Origin: Drechmeria coniospora
Lineage: Eukaryota; Ascomycota; Sordariomycetes; Hypocreales; Ophiocordycipitaceae
NCBI RefSeq assembly: GCF_001625195.1
Contig: NC_054390.1
Span: 6,173,222-6,237,221 of the forward strand
Length of the DNA: 64,000 nt
Reading direction: 5' to 3'
The number at the start of each line of letters is the position of its first letter. Within the stretch, counting starts at the first letter, position 1. The notes under the pieces were generated by a model. The model had not been told where the DNA came from. It did no database searches and saw only the letters and a list, made by a program, of their open reading frames with translations. Shown here in pieces: positions 46,063 to 58,709 of this stretch. A program made the position numbers and the translations under genes.

Positions 46063-49000
46063 ATGGATCGCCCCGAGCCAGGGCTGGTCAAGTGGTCCGC
46101 CAACGCCGACGTCGACAGCTTCGTCCACGTCAACCTGCAGCACCGCGTCGTGCAGCTCTACGAACCGACCGGCCACGCTCACAGGCGTCGCTTCGACTAT
46201 GCAAAGCTCAGCCGGCACGAAGACTTCCCTCCCCTCACCACCTACGACTGGTCCCCCGCGAACCCCGAGCTTCTGGCCGTCGGCACGAGCGCCGGCATCG
46301 TCAACCTCCTCCGCATCGACGACAGCTCCAATGGATATGTCGAGATCGGCCTCAAGATGGCTAGAACCTGTCAGGCCGTCGCCTTCAACACCACGGGGCT
46401 CCTGGCCGTCGGTCTCGATCGCGTGCGCATGGACCAGAGTCTCCAGGTCTGGGACGTGAACCGCCTCACGGCGTCGGAGAACCAAGCCAAGGGCTTCCCT
46501 CCCGGCGCCGTCAGCCTCGTCGAGCCCAGGACGCGTCTCGAGCCGAGCGTGTCCGTCTCGAGCCTCAAGTTCTTCGAGGACAACCCGCAGACGCTGGTGG
46601 CGGGCATCAAGGGCCAGGGCGTGAGGATTCACGACCTTCGAGGCGAGCAACCCCCCGTCCACTTCCTCATCTTCTTCCTCTTCTTCTTCCTCTCGCTCGT
46701 ATCCTTCATCGACGCCGCCCCCGATCCCGCTGACCGTCTTGTCCAGACCCGACAAGCGTCGTCACCTTCCAGACGAAATGCAATAACAATCTGGCCATAG
46801 ACTACGCCGACCAAAACTTCTTCGCTTCGTCCGCCCTTGATCACCCAGGCGTCATGATCTGGGACCGAAGAGCTCTGTCCCGCCCGCTGGCCTCGCACAC
46901 CTACCTCCACGCCGTTGAGCAAGACGACTTGCCGTGGGGTGGTGCCCTGCGCCTCGATCAGGTGATCGAGACCGACTCCGACCCCACGCTCGCCGAGGGA
47001 AAGCATTCCCTTATTCGCTCGCTGCGGTACTGCCGCGACCGCCGCGGTCTTCTGGCTGCGCTGTCGCCCACCGGACAGCTCAAGGTCCTGCAAACGAACC
47101 GGGAGACTCGCTCATCCGACTCTGCCCCGCTTGCCGGGCCCGAACTGCTCCATGTCCAACGATCCCACGAGATGGATGTGTCGTATCAAGACAGCTCCAG
47201 GAGAAACGATCGAATCGTATCGTTTGACTGGGTCACTCTCAGGTCACCGGTCCTGAGCCCGAGACTGCTTGTCCTACGCGTCAACGGGAAATTTGACGTG
47301 CTGGAGCAACCATCACGCACGTCGGACCACGCGTTCAACTTTATCCCCTGGCAATCGCCGCATCGAGGCCTCGAAGGTATCTTTCGTTGCTATTGTCGCC
47401 CTTGATCACGAGCTGACGTTGCGCCAAGACAATGCTTCGTACCAGGAAATGATGCAGTTCGAGCCCCCCCAGGCTGCAGAGCTTCTTGGGGCCTTTTTAG
47501 TTGAGCAAACCCATTCGGAGGTGCCCATCTTTGGTCCTGAGAGTGCGAGCGTGGAGGAGAGGCTGCTGAACGCCCTTCGAGACTCCTCAGCGACATCAAC
47601 CATAGCCAAACCTCTTAACCAACTTGCCGCTCCCTTACCTGAGTCGTTTCACAACGCGACGTCGACAGCCCAAAAACTCCGTCTCTTGCGCGCGTACGTT
47701 CGTGACAATACCGAGCCGTCACAATCACAGCTCGAGGAAGAAGAATTGCCTCGCAACGGCAATGCACCCATGGGCAATGGGCCGGACGGAATTTCGCTAG
47801 CCTCAAACAGCCTCGGCTCCTGTCGAGATATTCATGAGGGGCTCTTGACAACCCTTCTGGCGGCAAAGGGTCTTCCGAGAGAAGCCCAGGCTGTGGTGGA
47901 TCACACCATGCTTCTCCGCGCAAAGGACAAGTACCTTTTCGACGCCGCTTGGAACAGGAATGTGGTTGCCGACGATCCCTGGAAGAGGTTCGCCTGGGAC
48001 TGGATCGCAGGTGACTTCACCCGGATGCCCAATCGGTGCTACGAAAACATCGCTAACCTTGTGAAGATGCCGAACATGCGGCCGATGATGGGGGGATGCT
48101 GCTGGGTAACATGGACTTGAGCTTCCTCGGAGTGCATGCCGTATGGAACAACGACCTAGGTGAGCCATGGCACCCTGGCCCTGTCCTTTCCACCCCACAA
48201 CCGTGCTGACTCTTCGCCAGGCAGGAATTTCAGCACTCGTCTTGCCCCCGGCACGGCCGTTCCTGACGCATCGCAGTGGGAGCGAGCTCTGTGGCAGTAC
48301 TGCAAAAAGCATCGCTTGCCCAAGTTCGACGGGATATCAACAAAAAAGCCTCACCACCGGCAGTTCTGCCTCGAGATCTGCGGCTGGGGCGACCCTCAGC
48401 GGCACGATCCGAGCGGCGTCGACCGAGAGGTGGATCCAGAGTATCCCACCGCCATCCACACCATGGTCGCCTCTCGAGCGCTGTTCAAAGGCGACACGAA
48501 GCAAGCGGTTCAGATCTTGAAAAAGGCGAGCTCGCGGCATCCGGAGCTGCTGTTTGTGTCCCTGGCCCTCCAGCTCACGGGACGAGGCGGAAGGCAGACG
48601 AACAAGGAGAGACTGGAGATTGACGATGCGGTGGCGTCCAAGACTGACCCTTATTTGCGGGCGATATCGTCTCTCATCGCGACGGGAGACTGGGCAGCCA
48701 TCGCCAACCAGCGTTCGCTGCCCCTGGCAGACCGCGCCGTCGTGGCTGTCCGCAACTTTGACGATGACCAGCTCACCAGGTGGCTCAACGATCAGGTCTC
48801 CCTTGCCATCGAGGGCGGCGACATCGAGGCCATCGCACTGACAGGCATCAACGACAGTCTGGTCGATATCTTTGCCCGCTACGTCCAAAAGTTCCACGAC
48901 GTGCAGACAGCTACGCTCGTCCTGTCCACGTGCTACCCGCGGTACATTGACGACATCCGCTGTCGCGCCTGGCGAGATGCCTATCGTACCCACCTCCAGC

Positions 49001-49497
49001 GCCATCGGCTTTTCTTTCAACGCACAAAGTTCGAAGTCGAATCCACCAAGCGGTCCAAACGCGACGGCATGCCCACGCTCAAGCCGCCGTCGCGACAAAT
49101 TGCCCTACGCTGCGTGTTCTGCGATGCGGACAACTCTCTCGCCAGCCAAGGCAGCGTCGCTCGCTCTTCTGGCACTGGTGCCCCGTCCGTCCTCGAGACG
49201 CGAAACCCACTCCTGGCGACGAGCATCAACGCGGGCGTGAGCTGTCCCAACTGCGGCAGGCACTTGCCCCGCTGTGTAGTCTGCCTCGAGGTCGTGGGCG
49301 TGCCTCGCTCCGACAAGCCCGAGGAGAAAGAGGGGAGTCGCATGGCGGGCAGATTCCCGACTTTCTGTCTCCGGTGCGAGCACGTGCTGCATCTGGACCA
49401 TGCGAGGCAGTGGTTTGCGAGACATGTCGAGTGCCCCGTGCCTGAGTGCCGTTGTCAGTGCAATTTCAAGGCAAACCCCGATCTTGGGTATCAGTGA
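46063..49497 (+). CDS. SEA4: SEA4/Mio, WD40 subunit of the SEAC (GATOR2) complex
   Basis: Subunit of the vacuole-associated SEA/GATOR2 complex that signals amino-acid sufficiency to TORC1 (family knowledge). Five exons: 46063-46642, 46747-47376, 47429-48010, 48067-48159 and 48221-49497, giving 1053 aa. The N-terminal third is a WD40 propeller (LTTYDWSPANPELLAVGTS, VAFNTTGLLAVGLDRVR, DYADQNFFASSALDHPGVMI). The C-terminal ~130 residues are the Mio zinc-ribbon/RING-like module: CVFCDADNS, CPNCGRHLPRCVVC and FCLRCEHVLHLDHARQW, then CPVPECRCQC. The first intron (46643-46746, 104 bp) fits only with a GC donor: CTTCGAG, then GCGAGC, with acceptor GTCCAG. Splicing restores IHDLRDPTSVVTFQTKCNNN. The other introns are GT-AG, 52-61 bp. 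It is convergent with the PAS kinase. Confidence 0.93.
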
Positions 49498-50007
49498 GCC
49501 AGCGTCGAGCATTGGCAGTATCATAATCATCGTACGTTGGGTGCATACGGCTCCAGTTGGCAGGAATAATATGCGGCCACAGTAGCGGTGCCCATGTGTA
49601 TCTATGCATTGCAGGAATGAAGTGTGCCGCACAGCCTTGTGCGACAAGCACCCGTATATCGAATCGCTCTGCTTCTCCTGCAGTATAAGAGTCTACTTCC
49701 CGCCGGGCAATGACACGACGCTTTCCTCACTCGCTCGCTGAAGTCCCCCCAACCCAACAGCCTGGCCCAACCCGTGTTCACCACTCTGCCCACCTCATAA
49801 TTGCTTCGTAGGTCATGATGAGAACGCCATGCAGATGTACCTCCTCCCTCGTTATTCTTGACGTCCTCCTCTTGCAACGAACGAATAGGTAGCTATCTTT
49901 TCTAACTTTGCCTCATGTCCAAGTTCCAAGTTTACCGGCCTGCATCGCGGCCAAACGGATTCGATGCTGATGCAGCAAGTGAATGCGTTTATAGATGATT
50001 CTCGCGT
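49498..50007. other. Convergent 3' intergenic region
   Basis: 510 bp between the stops of SEA4 and the PAS kinase gene; both 3' UTRs expected. No feature recognised. Confidence 0.5.
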
Positions 50008-53000
50008 CTATTTCGAGTCGATGATTGCCTTGCACCACGGGTGTTCCAGCACCTGGTTGATGTCGTATCGCTCCTTCACATCGCGGTTGAGCATGCAGCG
50101 GACAAGGTCGATGCTCTCATCGCTGATTATGAACGGCACCCGCAAGTCACGGTCCATGATTTCGTCAATGCTGTAGAATGGGTTCTCCTTGTAAATGATG
50201 GTGTAAAGGAGAATTCCCAACGCCCAAACGTCTTGCTCTTTGCCGCCGTAGGGTTTGCCGGCGAGGACTTCTGGAGCAGCGTAGTCTGGAGCCAGTTAGT
50301 GCTTTTCATAGAACATGAATGGCATCAACTACGCACCGATGGTTCCCACAAATACGTCAAATGGGCCGCTCTTGACATACGCCGCGCTGCCGAAGTCGAT
50401 CAGCTTGATGTTTCCCTCTCCGTCGAGGATGACATTTTCGTCCTTGATGTCGCGGTGGACCACATGAGCTTTGTTGTGTAGAAATTGAATGGCCTGGGCC
50501 ACCTGGACAAAAATGCTGCGACACTCGGCCTCCTCCATGTTGGCGCGGAGCTCGATGTAATCGAAGAGATCCATGCCGGGCAGCCCATGGGGCGACATCT
50601 CGATGTAGTAGTTGACGTCATCTTCAAAGAAACCCTCCATCTCGACGATGTTGGGATGTCGAAACTCCGGTTTCCGCAAGTAGTCGAGAACGTGGATCTC
50701 CAGGGGTACTGTGCCGAGTTTCCTGTCTCTTGTCCAGGTGTCGACCAAGATGCGGCGCTTGGTGACATACTTCAGGACAACCCTCTTGCCAGTCTGCTTG
50801 TGGCGAGCGAGCTTCACTTGGCCGTAGGCTCCCTGTCCCATGTCTTCCAGAATGGCATAGTTGTCTATCGTTGGCTTGGGCGTCAGTTCCGCATCTCTCG
50901 TAATAGGCGACGTCTCACCGATCCTTGGAGAAGGCATGGGGTTTTCGTCAAGCTTTGAAGCCGCGCTCATTGCGACTTCGTTGACTGACGTGGGCAAAAC
51001 GCGTGGCGGTGACAGCTTCTCCTTCTTAGGTTCGTCCTCGTCTGAGCCCACTTCCATCGGCGTATGAGCCGGCGGTGTTTGACCTGGGGACGGCTGGTGG
51101 AGCGGTGTCGCGGTCCCGACAGAGGAGTCGGTGTTGCGTTGGGTGTGCACGTGAAGCTGGCGCGAATAAGTAATCCACAAAGCCAATACCATCTCCTTGC
51201 GAGGGACGGCAAAGCCATCGTCGGCCTCTCCAGCATTGGCCTCGCCGCCGCTCTCGATAACGGTCTCATCAGTGTTGGGCCGCTTCTCACTCTCCACGAC
51301 ACGCAACTGGACGTCGATCTTGAGAGTGGATCCATCGCGGTGCTTCGCGGAGAGGCCGTCCGGGTGCAGGAATGCAACGGCAGCGTCGGGGTGGCGATCC
51401 CTCAGGGCGAGGAATACAGAAGCTCGACGAAAGCGGTGCTCCGGGACGACCATGCCATCCAGCATTTGGAGGCCATCTTCTTCCGTCATTATCTGTAGGA
51501 TCTTGTCGAATTCGGGCACCAGGGCATTGATTAGCATCCCGTCGGGTTTCTCGTACCCGAAGAGGGCTCCGCAAAAGACAGAATTGGAGCTCAAGATCTT
51601 GAGGCTCTCCGGGTCAACGACGACGATGCCTGCCATGTGTGGAAAAGTCGACACCCGCAATTGAAGCTTGCCTCGAACCTGCTCCACAGCGCAGGGGATG
51701 TTAACCTGGTGAGAATTGGGACAGGTGAAGTACCTCCTCCTGTTTATTTGGGCAAAGTCGATCTCGCCGATGGTAGGATCAATGCCCTGCCGCGGGATTC
51801 GAGGGATGAGAGTGGCGACATCGAGACCGATGCGGGTGGACTTGAAGCCCCAGATGGGCTCGGCGGCTCCTGATACCTTTTCGACGACACCATCCTCGTC
51901 CAGGTCAACGTAGGCAACGTCTTCGTGTATTTCCTCCAGGACCCAAATGAGACCAACTCGCTTTTCCTTGACCCACAAGCTCGCGGAGCCCGTGGCACCG
52001 TTTCTTTTCTGGATAGGAACGACGTCACCGCACAGCAACACTCCACGCGACCGATGATTTTTGTTCTGGCCGCCGGCCCGAGCATTGGACAGGTTGGGGG
52101 TCCCCCCATGCACCGTTTGGGCTCGCCTTATTGAGTACTTTTGCGGTTGCGATCTCGAGTTCGGCTTGCTCAGAAGTTTCGCGGTAATTCCCGCCCGCCC
52201 ACTCAGGAGCGTTGTAGCTGCGGACGTTGCGATTCCACCCTCATCCTCGTCCTCTAGGTCCTCATTGCCGCAGGAGAGCTTTCGTTCGAGCCAGGCTCTC
52301 CGCTCCTCCTGAACGACCTCCAGGATGCCCATTTTGCGAACCTCGGCTTTTGTGACTCCAAACACAAGGCAGGCGAGATCGTTTGCGGCTATTATGGTCC
52401 AGGGTGGCTTGGCCTCCGTGGTAAAGATGGCCTGGGCGGCCGGCACCCATCGGTTGGTGTGTCCATGAGCGACAGGTAAGGCCTGCGTCAAGACCTGCGA
52501 GCCCATTGGCTCCTCGTACATCGGCTGACCAGCCAGAAATGGCTGTCCCATGAAATCCACGAGCTTGTCTTGCATCGTCATACTCACCGTGTCCGTCATT
52601 GTGCGCTTAAGGCTCATGCGTCGTGATGCGGGAGGAGATGTCTGTGCCGTAGTGCGACTCTCATCTGTCGATGTTCTGCTCGTGTCCTCGGACTTCCCGT
52701 CAGCGGTGAAATTTGCTGCCGGCGCACCTTCGCTTGCGTCCGGGACACTGGCGTGGGTCGATTTAGGAGATACATCTGCAGCATCGGGTATGATTTCCGA
52801 TTTATCAGTCGCCTCGGACTCGGGCATGAGATGATTGTCGAAGGCATTCTCGCCAGGTCCTGCAGGCGCCGACGGGTCACTTTTGTTCACGCTTCCAACC
52901 CCGGTCAGCTGTGCCCGGTCAAGAATGTCCAGCAGATTCTGGGCATCCGCATCTCCGGCAAATCTTCCGTGAGCATTCGCTAGGGCGGCCTGAGTCGAGT

Positions 53001-53812
53001 GTTTGGCGTGGCTCATGCGGTCCTTCATGAAATCCATGGACCGCTTAAGCACATTCTGACGGTTTTGGAGGAAATCATCCGACTGGTGAGCAAAGGAAAA
53101 TGAGTGGAGTGATTCGGACGGAAATCGGGTCAGGTCTTCGGAGAAGCTAGGTGAAGAGGGGCCGACAGCCTGGGGCGCGGTTATGAAACCGGCTGCAAAT
53201 ATGCCGCTCGACGAGGTTGAACGAGGTATTGCGGCGACCGAAGGGCTCCGTGACGAGGCACCCGAGTTTGGCACCGTCGGATTGCGAGACGGAGGATGCT
53301 GTTGGCGGATGCGTCGCAGGCCGGACAGGCCGATGCCGTGTTCGTGATCTGGCAATTGTGAAGCAGACCTTCGAGGACAAGATCAGTCAAACGATGGAAA
53401 TACGGCCTCCGGCAGAGCTCTGCCGATAGCCTATAATAGAATGGAGGTTTCAATGGCGGGACATGTATGCGTACCTCGCAAGGACATCAAAGTCGGTGGT
53501 GGCGGAAAGGGGAGCGTCGATTGACATCCGGTACCGGCCACGCTCCGTCATGGCATTGGTCGCGAGTGCCAGATTGCCGGTGCTGCGATTTCTTGGCAGA
53601 TATGGCAAAGGAACGAACTTCCTACGGCCCCTCTCATTGTCACCTGTGTTGTTGTCGGCGCCTGAGGGCGTGTCAGTTATCACTTGGTTAGGCGTGCTGG
53701 GGCGAGGGCGAAAGAACGAACTTTGATCCTGTTGCCCACCATGCATCTGGTGCATACTTGAAAGTGGCAAGAGCGCGTCGATGGGGGGGTGACGAGCTCC
53801 AGTGTATGCCAA
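50008..53812 (-). CDS. PAS-domain serine/threonine kinase (PAS kinase, Psk1/Psk2-like)
   Basis: Nutrient-sensing protein kinase. Yeast Psk1/Psk2 direct glucose partitioning and translation by phosphorylating targets such as Ugp1 (family knowledge). Exons 53812-53475, 53368-50337 and 50285-50008 with GT-AG introns of 106 and 51 bp give 1215 aa. A conserved N-terminal piece (GNLALATNAMTERGRYRMS) precedes a long disordered part. The PAS domain lies near residues 418-470 (PPWTIIAANDLACLVFGVTK). The kinase domain begins about 945 with GQGAYGQVKLAR. The catalytic lysine is in VVLKYV (about 979), the loop is VVHRDIKDENVILD (Asp about 1086), and DFG is about 1104. Splicing at the last intron restores GTIDYAAPEVLAGKPYGG. 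The protein ends shortly after LEHPWCKAI, so there is no C-terminal extension. All catalytic residues are present. Confidence 0.95.
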
Positions 53813-55168
53813 GCGATTGGATCTCGCTGTGGTCTATGCCGATGCTGAGTTACAGTCGTCGCCGGGGCCGCCGACGAGAACAGGGCAGACGACGTATCGA
53901 GTCCCGAGTCCGAGTCCGAGTCTTCAAGGACGGTGAAGGGTGTATATCAGAGAGCAGGTGACGCTTGGCGACAGATACTTTGGAACTAGATGTCGAACAT
54001 TTGTCGGTGTCGGCAGCCTTGGTGAGATGGGTTGGAACTTGTCGTGGCCGTCCACAACCTGTGATGAATGTTCTTTGTTGTTGAGGTGATGGATCGGTGC
54101 GGCAAGTGGAGGAGACTAGCTAGGGTCGACAATACCGAGGTACCTGCTACAAATACAAGTACTGTACATGTACAATGTGCTACACCAGTCTTGTGGGTGG
54201 ACCTGTCCAGGTACCTACAGTATACTATTATTAATAGTACTCGTAGTTACTAACTTACTGAGGAGTACTGTACTTACTGTACGGAGAACAAGTACTGTAC
54301 GGAGAACAAGTACTGTACTCCGTAAAGCTACTTACTTAAGTACTTGCATGAGAACTCCATACTCCGTATGTACAGTAAGTACATGTATTAAGTACGGAGT
54401 ACTTCGTACGGAGTACACTTGCTGTTATATTAGTAGTACTTTGGGGCTAGTTACTTACAGTTGTACTGTACTTACGGAGAGCATATAAGTACACAACTAC
54501 ATAAGTACTTACTGCACTAGGTATTGGTACTTATGCATGTACCACCGCGTAATACAGTGTATTTCCCCTGCCAACTTTCTGCAATGGCTGCCCAGGAATT
54601 TCCAGCCCATGCCTTGTGACTGGGAGACTTCTGACAACCTGCACCACCACCACAACCCATCATCATCGTACGAGACCGAGACAGACATCTTGAGAGGGGT
54701 CCTTTGACGGTTCGAATACGCCTCCCTGCTCGCTCTCTTCCTTCTCTACCTCGTCCGAGCCAACCGCTTTCGACGAGACGCAGACGCACATGGAAGGGCA
54801 CACTTTGCCATCACATCTCGCCCAATGAGTTCCCTCTCGGCCAAACCCTCCGGTTTCCGCGAGCCGACTCCGCTACGCTTTACTCCCCTCAGCCGCCAGC
54901 CCGAGTTATGGGCTATTTGACTTGAGCGCACCCATTTGCAACTATGAGAGTATGAGTTGATCGCATCGCCAAGTCGCTCCAACAGAACTCAGCCAGGGCC
55001 CGTTCTGCCCGCTTCAGCCGCCTCCGCGCGGCGAAACCGGCCTTCGCCGAACGACGATCAACCTGCCGACGCACCCGCCCGGTTTCCGATCAAAAATCTC
55101 GAAATACATCACGAAGAGCGCTCTCGCCATCGGAACGCTTCTCGAAGAGAGCCGCTGCCGCTGCCGCC
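53813..55168. promoter_or_regulatory. Divergent promoter region with GTAC cluster
   Basis: About 1.36 kb between the divergent starts of the PAS kinase and EST1-like genes. A very dense GTAC cluster fills 54145-54545, including two 18-bp tandem copies. The flanking parts are ordinary and should carry the two promoters; 54700-54900 is C/T-rich on the plus strand. Confidence 0.5.
54145..54545. repeat. GTAC-rich repeat cluster with 18-bp tandem copies
   Basis: The unit TACTGTACGGAGAACAAG is exactly repeated at 54275-54292 and 54293-54310. Around it run AGTACGGAGTACTTCGTACG and similar near-palindromes. Confidence 0.85.
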
Positions 55169-57911
55169 ATGGCCACCGCAACTTCCCAAGCTGCCATTTC
55201 ATGGAGCCAAGCGACCAAAACGCGCAAGAGCATCCAGAAGCGCCTCGAACGGCTGCAGGCTGACGTTGGCTCGGGCGTTGACCTGTCCCACTTCGAGACC
55301 ATCGACAGCCTTTTGGAAAAGTGCGTATGCCGTCGAGCGTCAGTCCGGCCCAGGCTGCGTGCATCATCCTCGCTAACACAGTCACGCTAAGATTTCGCCT
55401 TGGCTGCGTCCAAGCCATCTTCTCCGACGTCAAATATGCGGCCAAGGCCGGCACCGAAGAAGCTCTCTGGGATATGCACGTCGCCATCAACGCCGAGTAT
55501 CGTCGCGTTCTCAAGCGACCCAAGAACAACGCGCATGTCGTCGAGCGACGCAAGGCCGACAAGATGTACCACAACTTCCTGCGCATCGCGCAGAAGTTCT
55601 ACATCGGATACGTCCAACGGCTCTCGGCTCGCTACGACATCCCCGAGCTCAAACGCGTCGCCTACGGTATCGACGCACGGCAGATTGCTTCCGCCGACAG
55701 CATCAGCCCCGTTCCTTCAGACCTCGGCCATCTGGTGCTAGACTCTTGCCATTCTACCCTTCTGCACCTGGGAGATCTCGCCCGTTACAGGACCCAGGCG
55801 AAGCACAGACCCTCGGGATATGACATGGCCCTCACCTACTACGGCCTGGCTCGCCACCTAATGCCGCGATCCGGTTTCGCTTTCCACCAGATTGGCATCG
55901 TCCACCTCGACAGCGGAAATCACCTGGACGTGGTGTACAACTTTTATCGATCCCGTGCCGCCGAGGTTCCTCATCCGAACGCGAAGTCGAATCTCGAGGC
56001 CGAATTTAGGACCCTGCGACGGCCCAACTCGGACAAGAACCGGCCCAAGTCGTCGACTCCGGATCCTCTCGGCACCTGGTTCATCAAGCTCCATGCCCGC
56101 TTCTACCAAGGCGAGCCCTTCTCCCAGCAGGCCGAGCTCGAGGAAGAGATTATGCATAGGCTGGAGATGGCATGCCGAATTCCAACCTCGGCCGACATGC
56201 TGCTCAAGATGGCCCTCATCAATATTTCCGCCTACGAGATTGCATCGTCCCTTTTTGCCGGTATGTACAAGACTGGCTACGCCAAAGCTCTCGTCCATCT
56301 CTCTCTAACAATGATTCTTCAGAGTCGATGAATGAATCCGCTTCACGCTCCAGCCAATTTGCCTTGCGCTTCAACGCTCGCTTCCTGTCGACGCTTTGCC
56401 GCGTTCTCGACTCTGAACTTCGTCAAGCCATCTCCGACAAGGAGGAGCCTTCTTCCGAATCCGCCGTGGTCGAGCTTCCGAACGTTGTTGTATGCCTTTT
56501 GCCCACCCTACGCGTCTACTGTATCTGGCTTGGCACTCGACAACAGGAGCTCTTTGCTGCCGCTGACGCCTTTGGTGCCGTCGTTCCGACCTTGGCGCAG
56601 AGACTTACCGACGTCTTCACACTTCTCTGTGAGATCACCTACGGCCGACAGAACCTGACACTATGTCCCTACTTGCTCCCTGAGGATCTGGAAATCCGCG
56701 GCGTGCGTCCTTTGGCCGGCGAGCAGGTCCCTGAACGCTGCAGAGTGTTCTGCGACAATGCCGGCGCCCTGAAGCCCTATCTTCATGACCCCTCGCAGCG
56801 CATGGACCAAGAGGACTTTGCCAGGGTGTTGGACGTCCTTTGCTGTGCGTACTTCTTGGCCGAAGACTGTCCATCCCCTATTGTATGCCGCGCCGGGAAG
56901 GATCGTTTGATATTTGAGTACAAGCCCGGTATGACGGCTGTTGCCTCGCAATCCCATTCGACAACGGCAGTTCTGGCTGAAAATTTGCCAGTCAACAAAA
57001 CACCAGAATCCCGACAGCCTCAAGCGCGAACATCAAACGCGTTGGATCGTTGCAACACCATGGCCGAGCATTCTGCCACGGATTCTGATCAAGGCCCAGC
57101 CACCGAAGATCATGCCGAGATGACAGTGATGGCTATGCTGACCCCTTTTCTCAAGCCCCCAACACCGCAGCCTGGGCATCACACACGTTCCCCTTCGGAA
57201 TCGTCTTACGGAATGCACACCAATACCGCCAACGATGTTTTCGCTTCTGCGCCAGGATACGCGACCCCAAAAACCATGGCTCTCTCGGGTCTAATTGCAC
57301 CTTACCCTTGGGCCTGGAACGACATGCCCAAGCCTGACCTGCATCAGGAGGCAGCAGCCTCCGCGGGTAAGGCCTTCATCCGAGCCAACCCTAATAGCTC
57401 TTTAAGGGAGTCGATGCCTGCCGGGTTTGCCACAAACGATGATCCCTTTGTGACTCGAACATCGGCGGATCCCATTCTCACTGCTGGATCCAACTTTGGG
57501 CTCGATGTATATCCCACTTGGGCCGGGGAGAACGCTCAGAGAGGGCAGTTGCCACAATCCCCGGCAGTCAACAGAATCGCGAGTAAATCACCTTTCACCT
57601 CGGGCCTTGGGAGTTCGTCAATGGCGGGATGGAATCAGGTGCAAGGCCAACCTCAATGGTCACCACGGGAATATGACCAGGCAGTGGCGTCGTCCGGCAC
57701 CACTTACTTTTCTCACCCGAGTAGCCTCTATCAGGGCACCCCCAACAACCTTGGTCATGGCCTGTCGGAAAATGGACATTCTGGAAGTGACCAATACCAC
57801 AATGCAACCAACGACATGAATAGCTCGTTACACCTGAGCCAAGCTCATACGAGCGAGTCAGCCTTGGCCTACGACGGTTCCGTCTTTCGTAGAGCTCAGG
57901 CGGGTAAGTGA
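55169..57911 (+). CDS. EST1/SMG7-like protein (14-3-3-like TPR and EST1 DNA/RNA-binding domains)
   Basis: Member of the EST1/EBS1/SMG5-7 group, whose members act in telomerase recruitment or nonsense-mediated decay (family knowledge); which role applies here cannot be told from sequence. Exons 55169-55320, 55392-56260 and 56323-57911 give 869 aa. Both introns (71 and 62 bp) are GT-AG with CTAAC-type branch sites. Splicing reads SLLEKFRLGCVQAIF and SSLFAESMNESASR. The N-terminal half matches the EST1 N-terminal TPR region (LWDMHVAINAEYRRVL, FLRIAQKFYIGYVQRL). Residues about 145-260 match the EST1 DNA/RNA-binding region (LGDLARYRTQAK, ALTYYGLARHLMPRSGFAFH, IGIVHLDSGNHLDVVYNFYR). The C-terminal 290 residues are disordered. 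There is no PIN domain, as in EBS1/SMG7. Confidence 0.9.
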
Positions 57912-58709
57912 GCCATGCTGAGACCGGCTTTTTTTTTCAGAATCAGCCTTGTGCACCTGGCTCCTTTTCTATTTTGAGCAAGGCACTCCCCAGGTCGAGA
58001 CTTTGCAAGGGTTGTGCCAGTACGAGTTTGCAAATGCCGTAGAGTACGGTTTGCCCTCATTACGATTTACTGCAACGCCAACTGCAACGCCATCGTGCGT
58101 CGCCTCGGCCAACGCGCAAACCTTGCCGCGAGAGACACCAATTCGCCGAAATGTCCCGTTCTGGTAAACCCTGGGGCGAGGAGAATGATGGAACGCAAGC
58201 CTCCCTTTTCTTGTCTTGTGGGCGTGTGGTGACTTTTTGATGTTGGGAGGGTTCCTGGAGCTTTATCGGTGTCTTCATGGGTCACGAAACGCTGCGACTA
58301 TGGCTGATTGCCGAACACGCGCCAGGGGATGTTCCATTTTCACCTCAAACGTTCGGATACACTGTGCATCGTCGAAGACCCTCGATCACTGTGCGAAGGT
58401 GACCACAATGTCCTTGGGCTCTATTGCCAGAGCGGCAATACCCGTTGTTGAAACAGTTTCACCATGTCGGCCATCAGTGCCAACCCAGCCATCTCGAACT
58501 CGAACAGGCAAGGTTCCTGCCATGGGGGGATTAGGCGGCAGCCTGGTAAGCTTGCTTGGGGAAGGGGTACCTGGGCGCGGAGTGAGTGTCAATATCCGTT
58601 GAGAACAAAAGGGGGGATGGGAGGGGGGGATATGTCATGTTCGCTCGAGGAGCGGAGGCATGATAAGGTAGAGATGAATGGCGAAAATTTTGGCACATGA
58701 GAAAATTAC
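57912..58709. other. Convergent 3' intergenic region
   Basis: About 800 bp between the stops of the EST1-like and adenosine kinase genes, with G-runs near 58610-58630. No gene recognised; both 3' UTRs expected. Confidence 0.5.
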
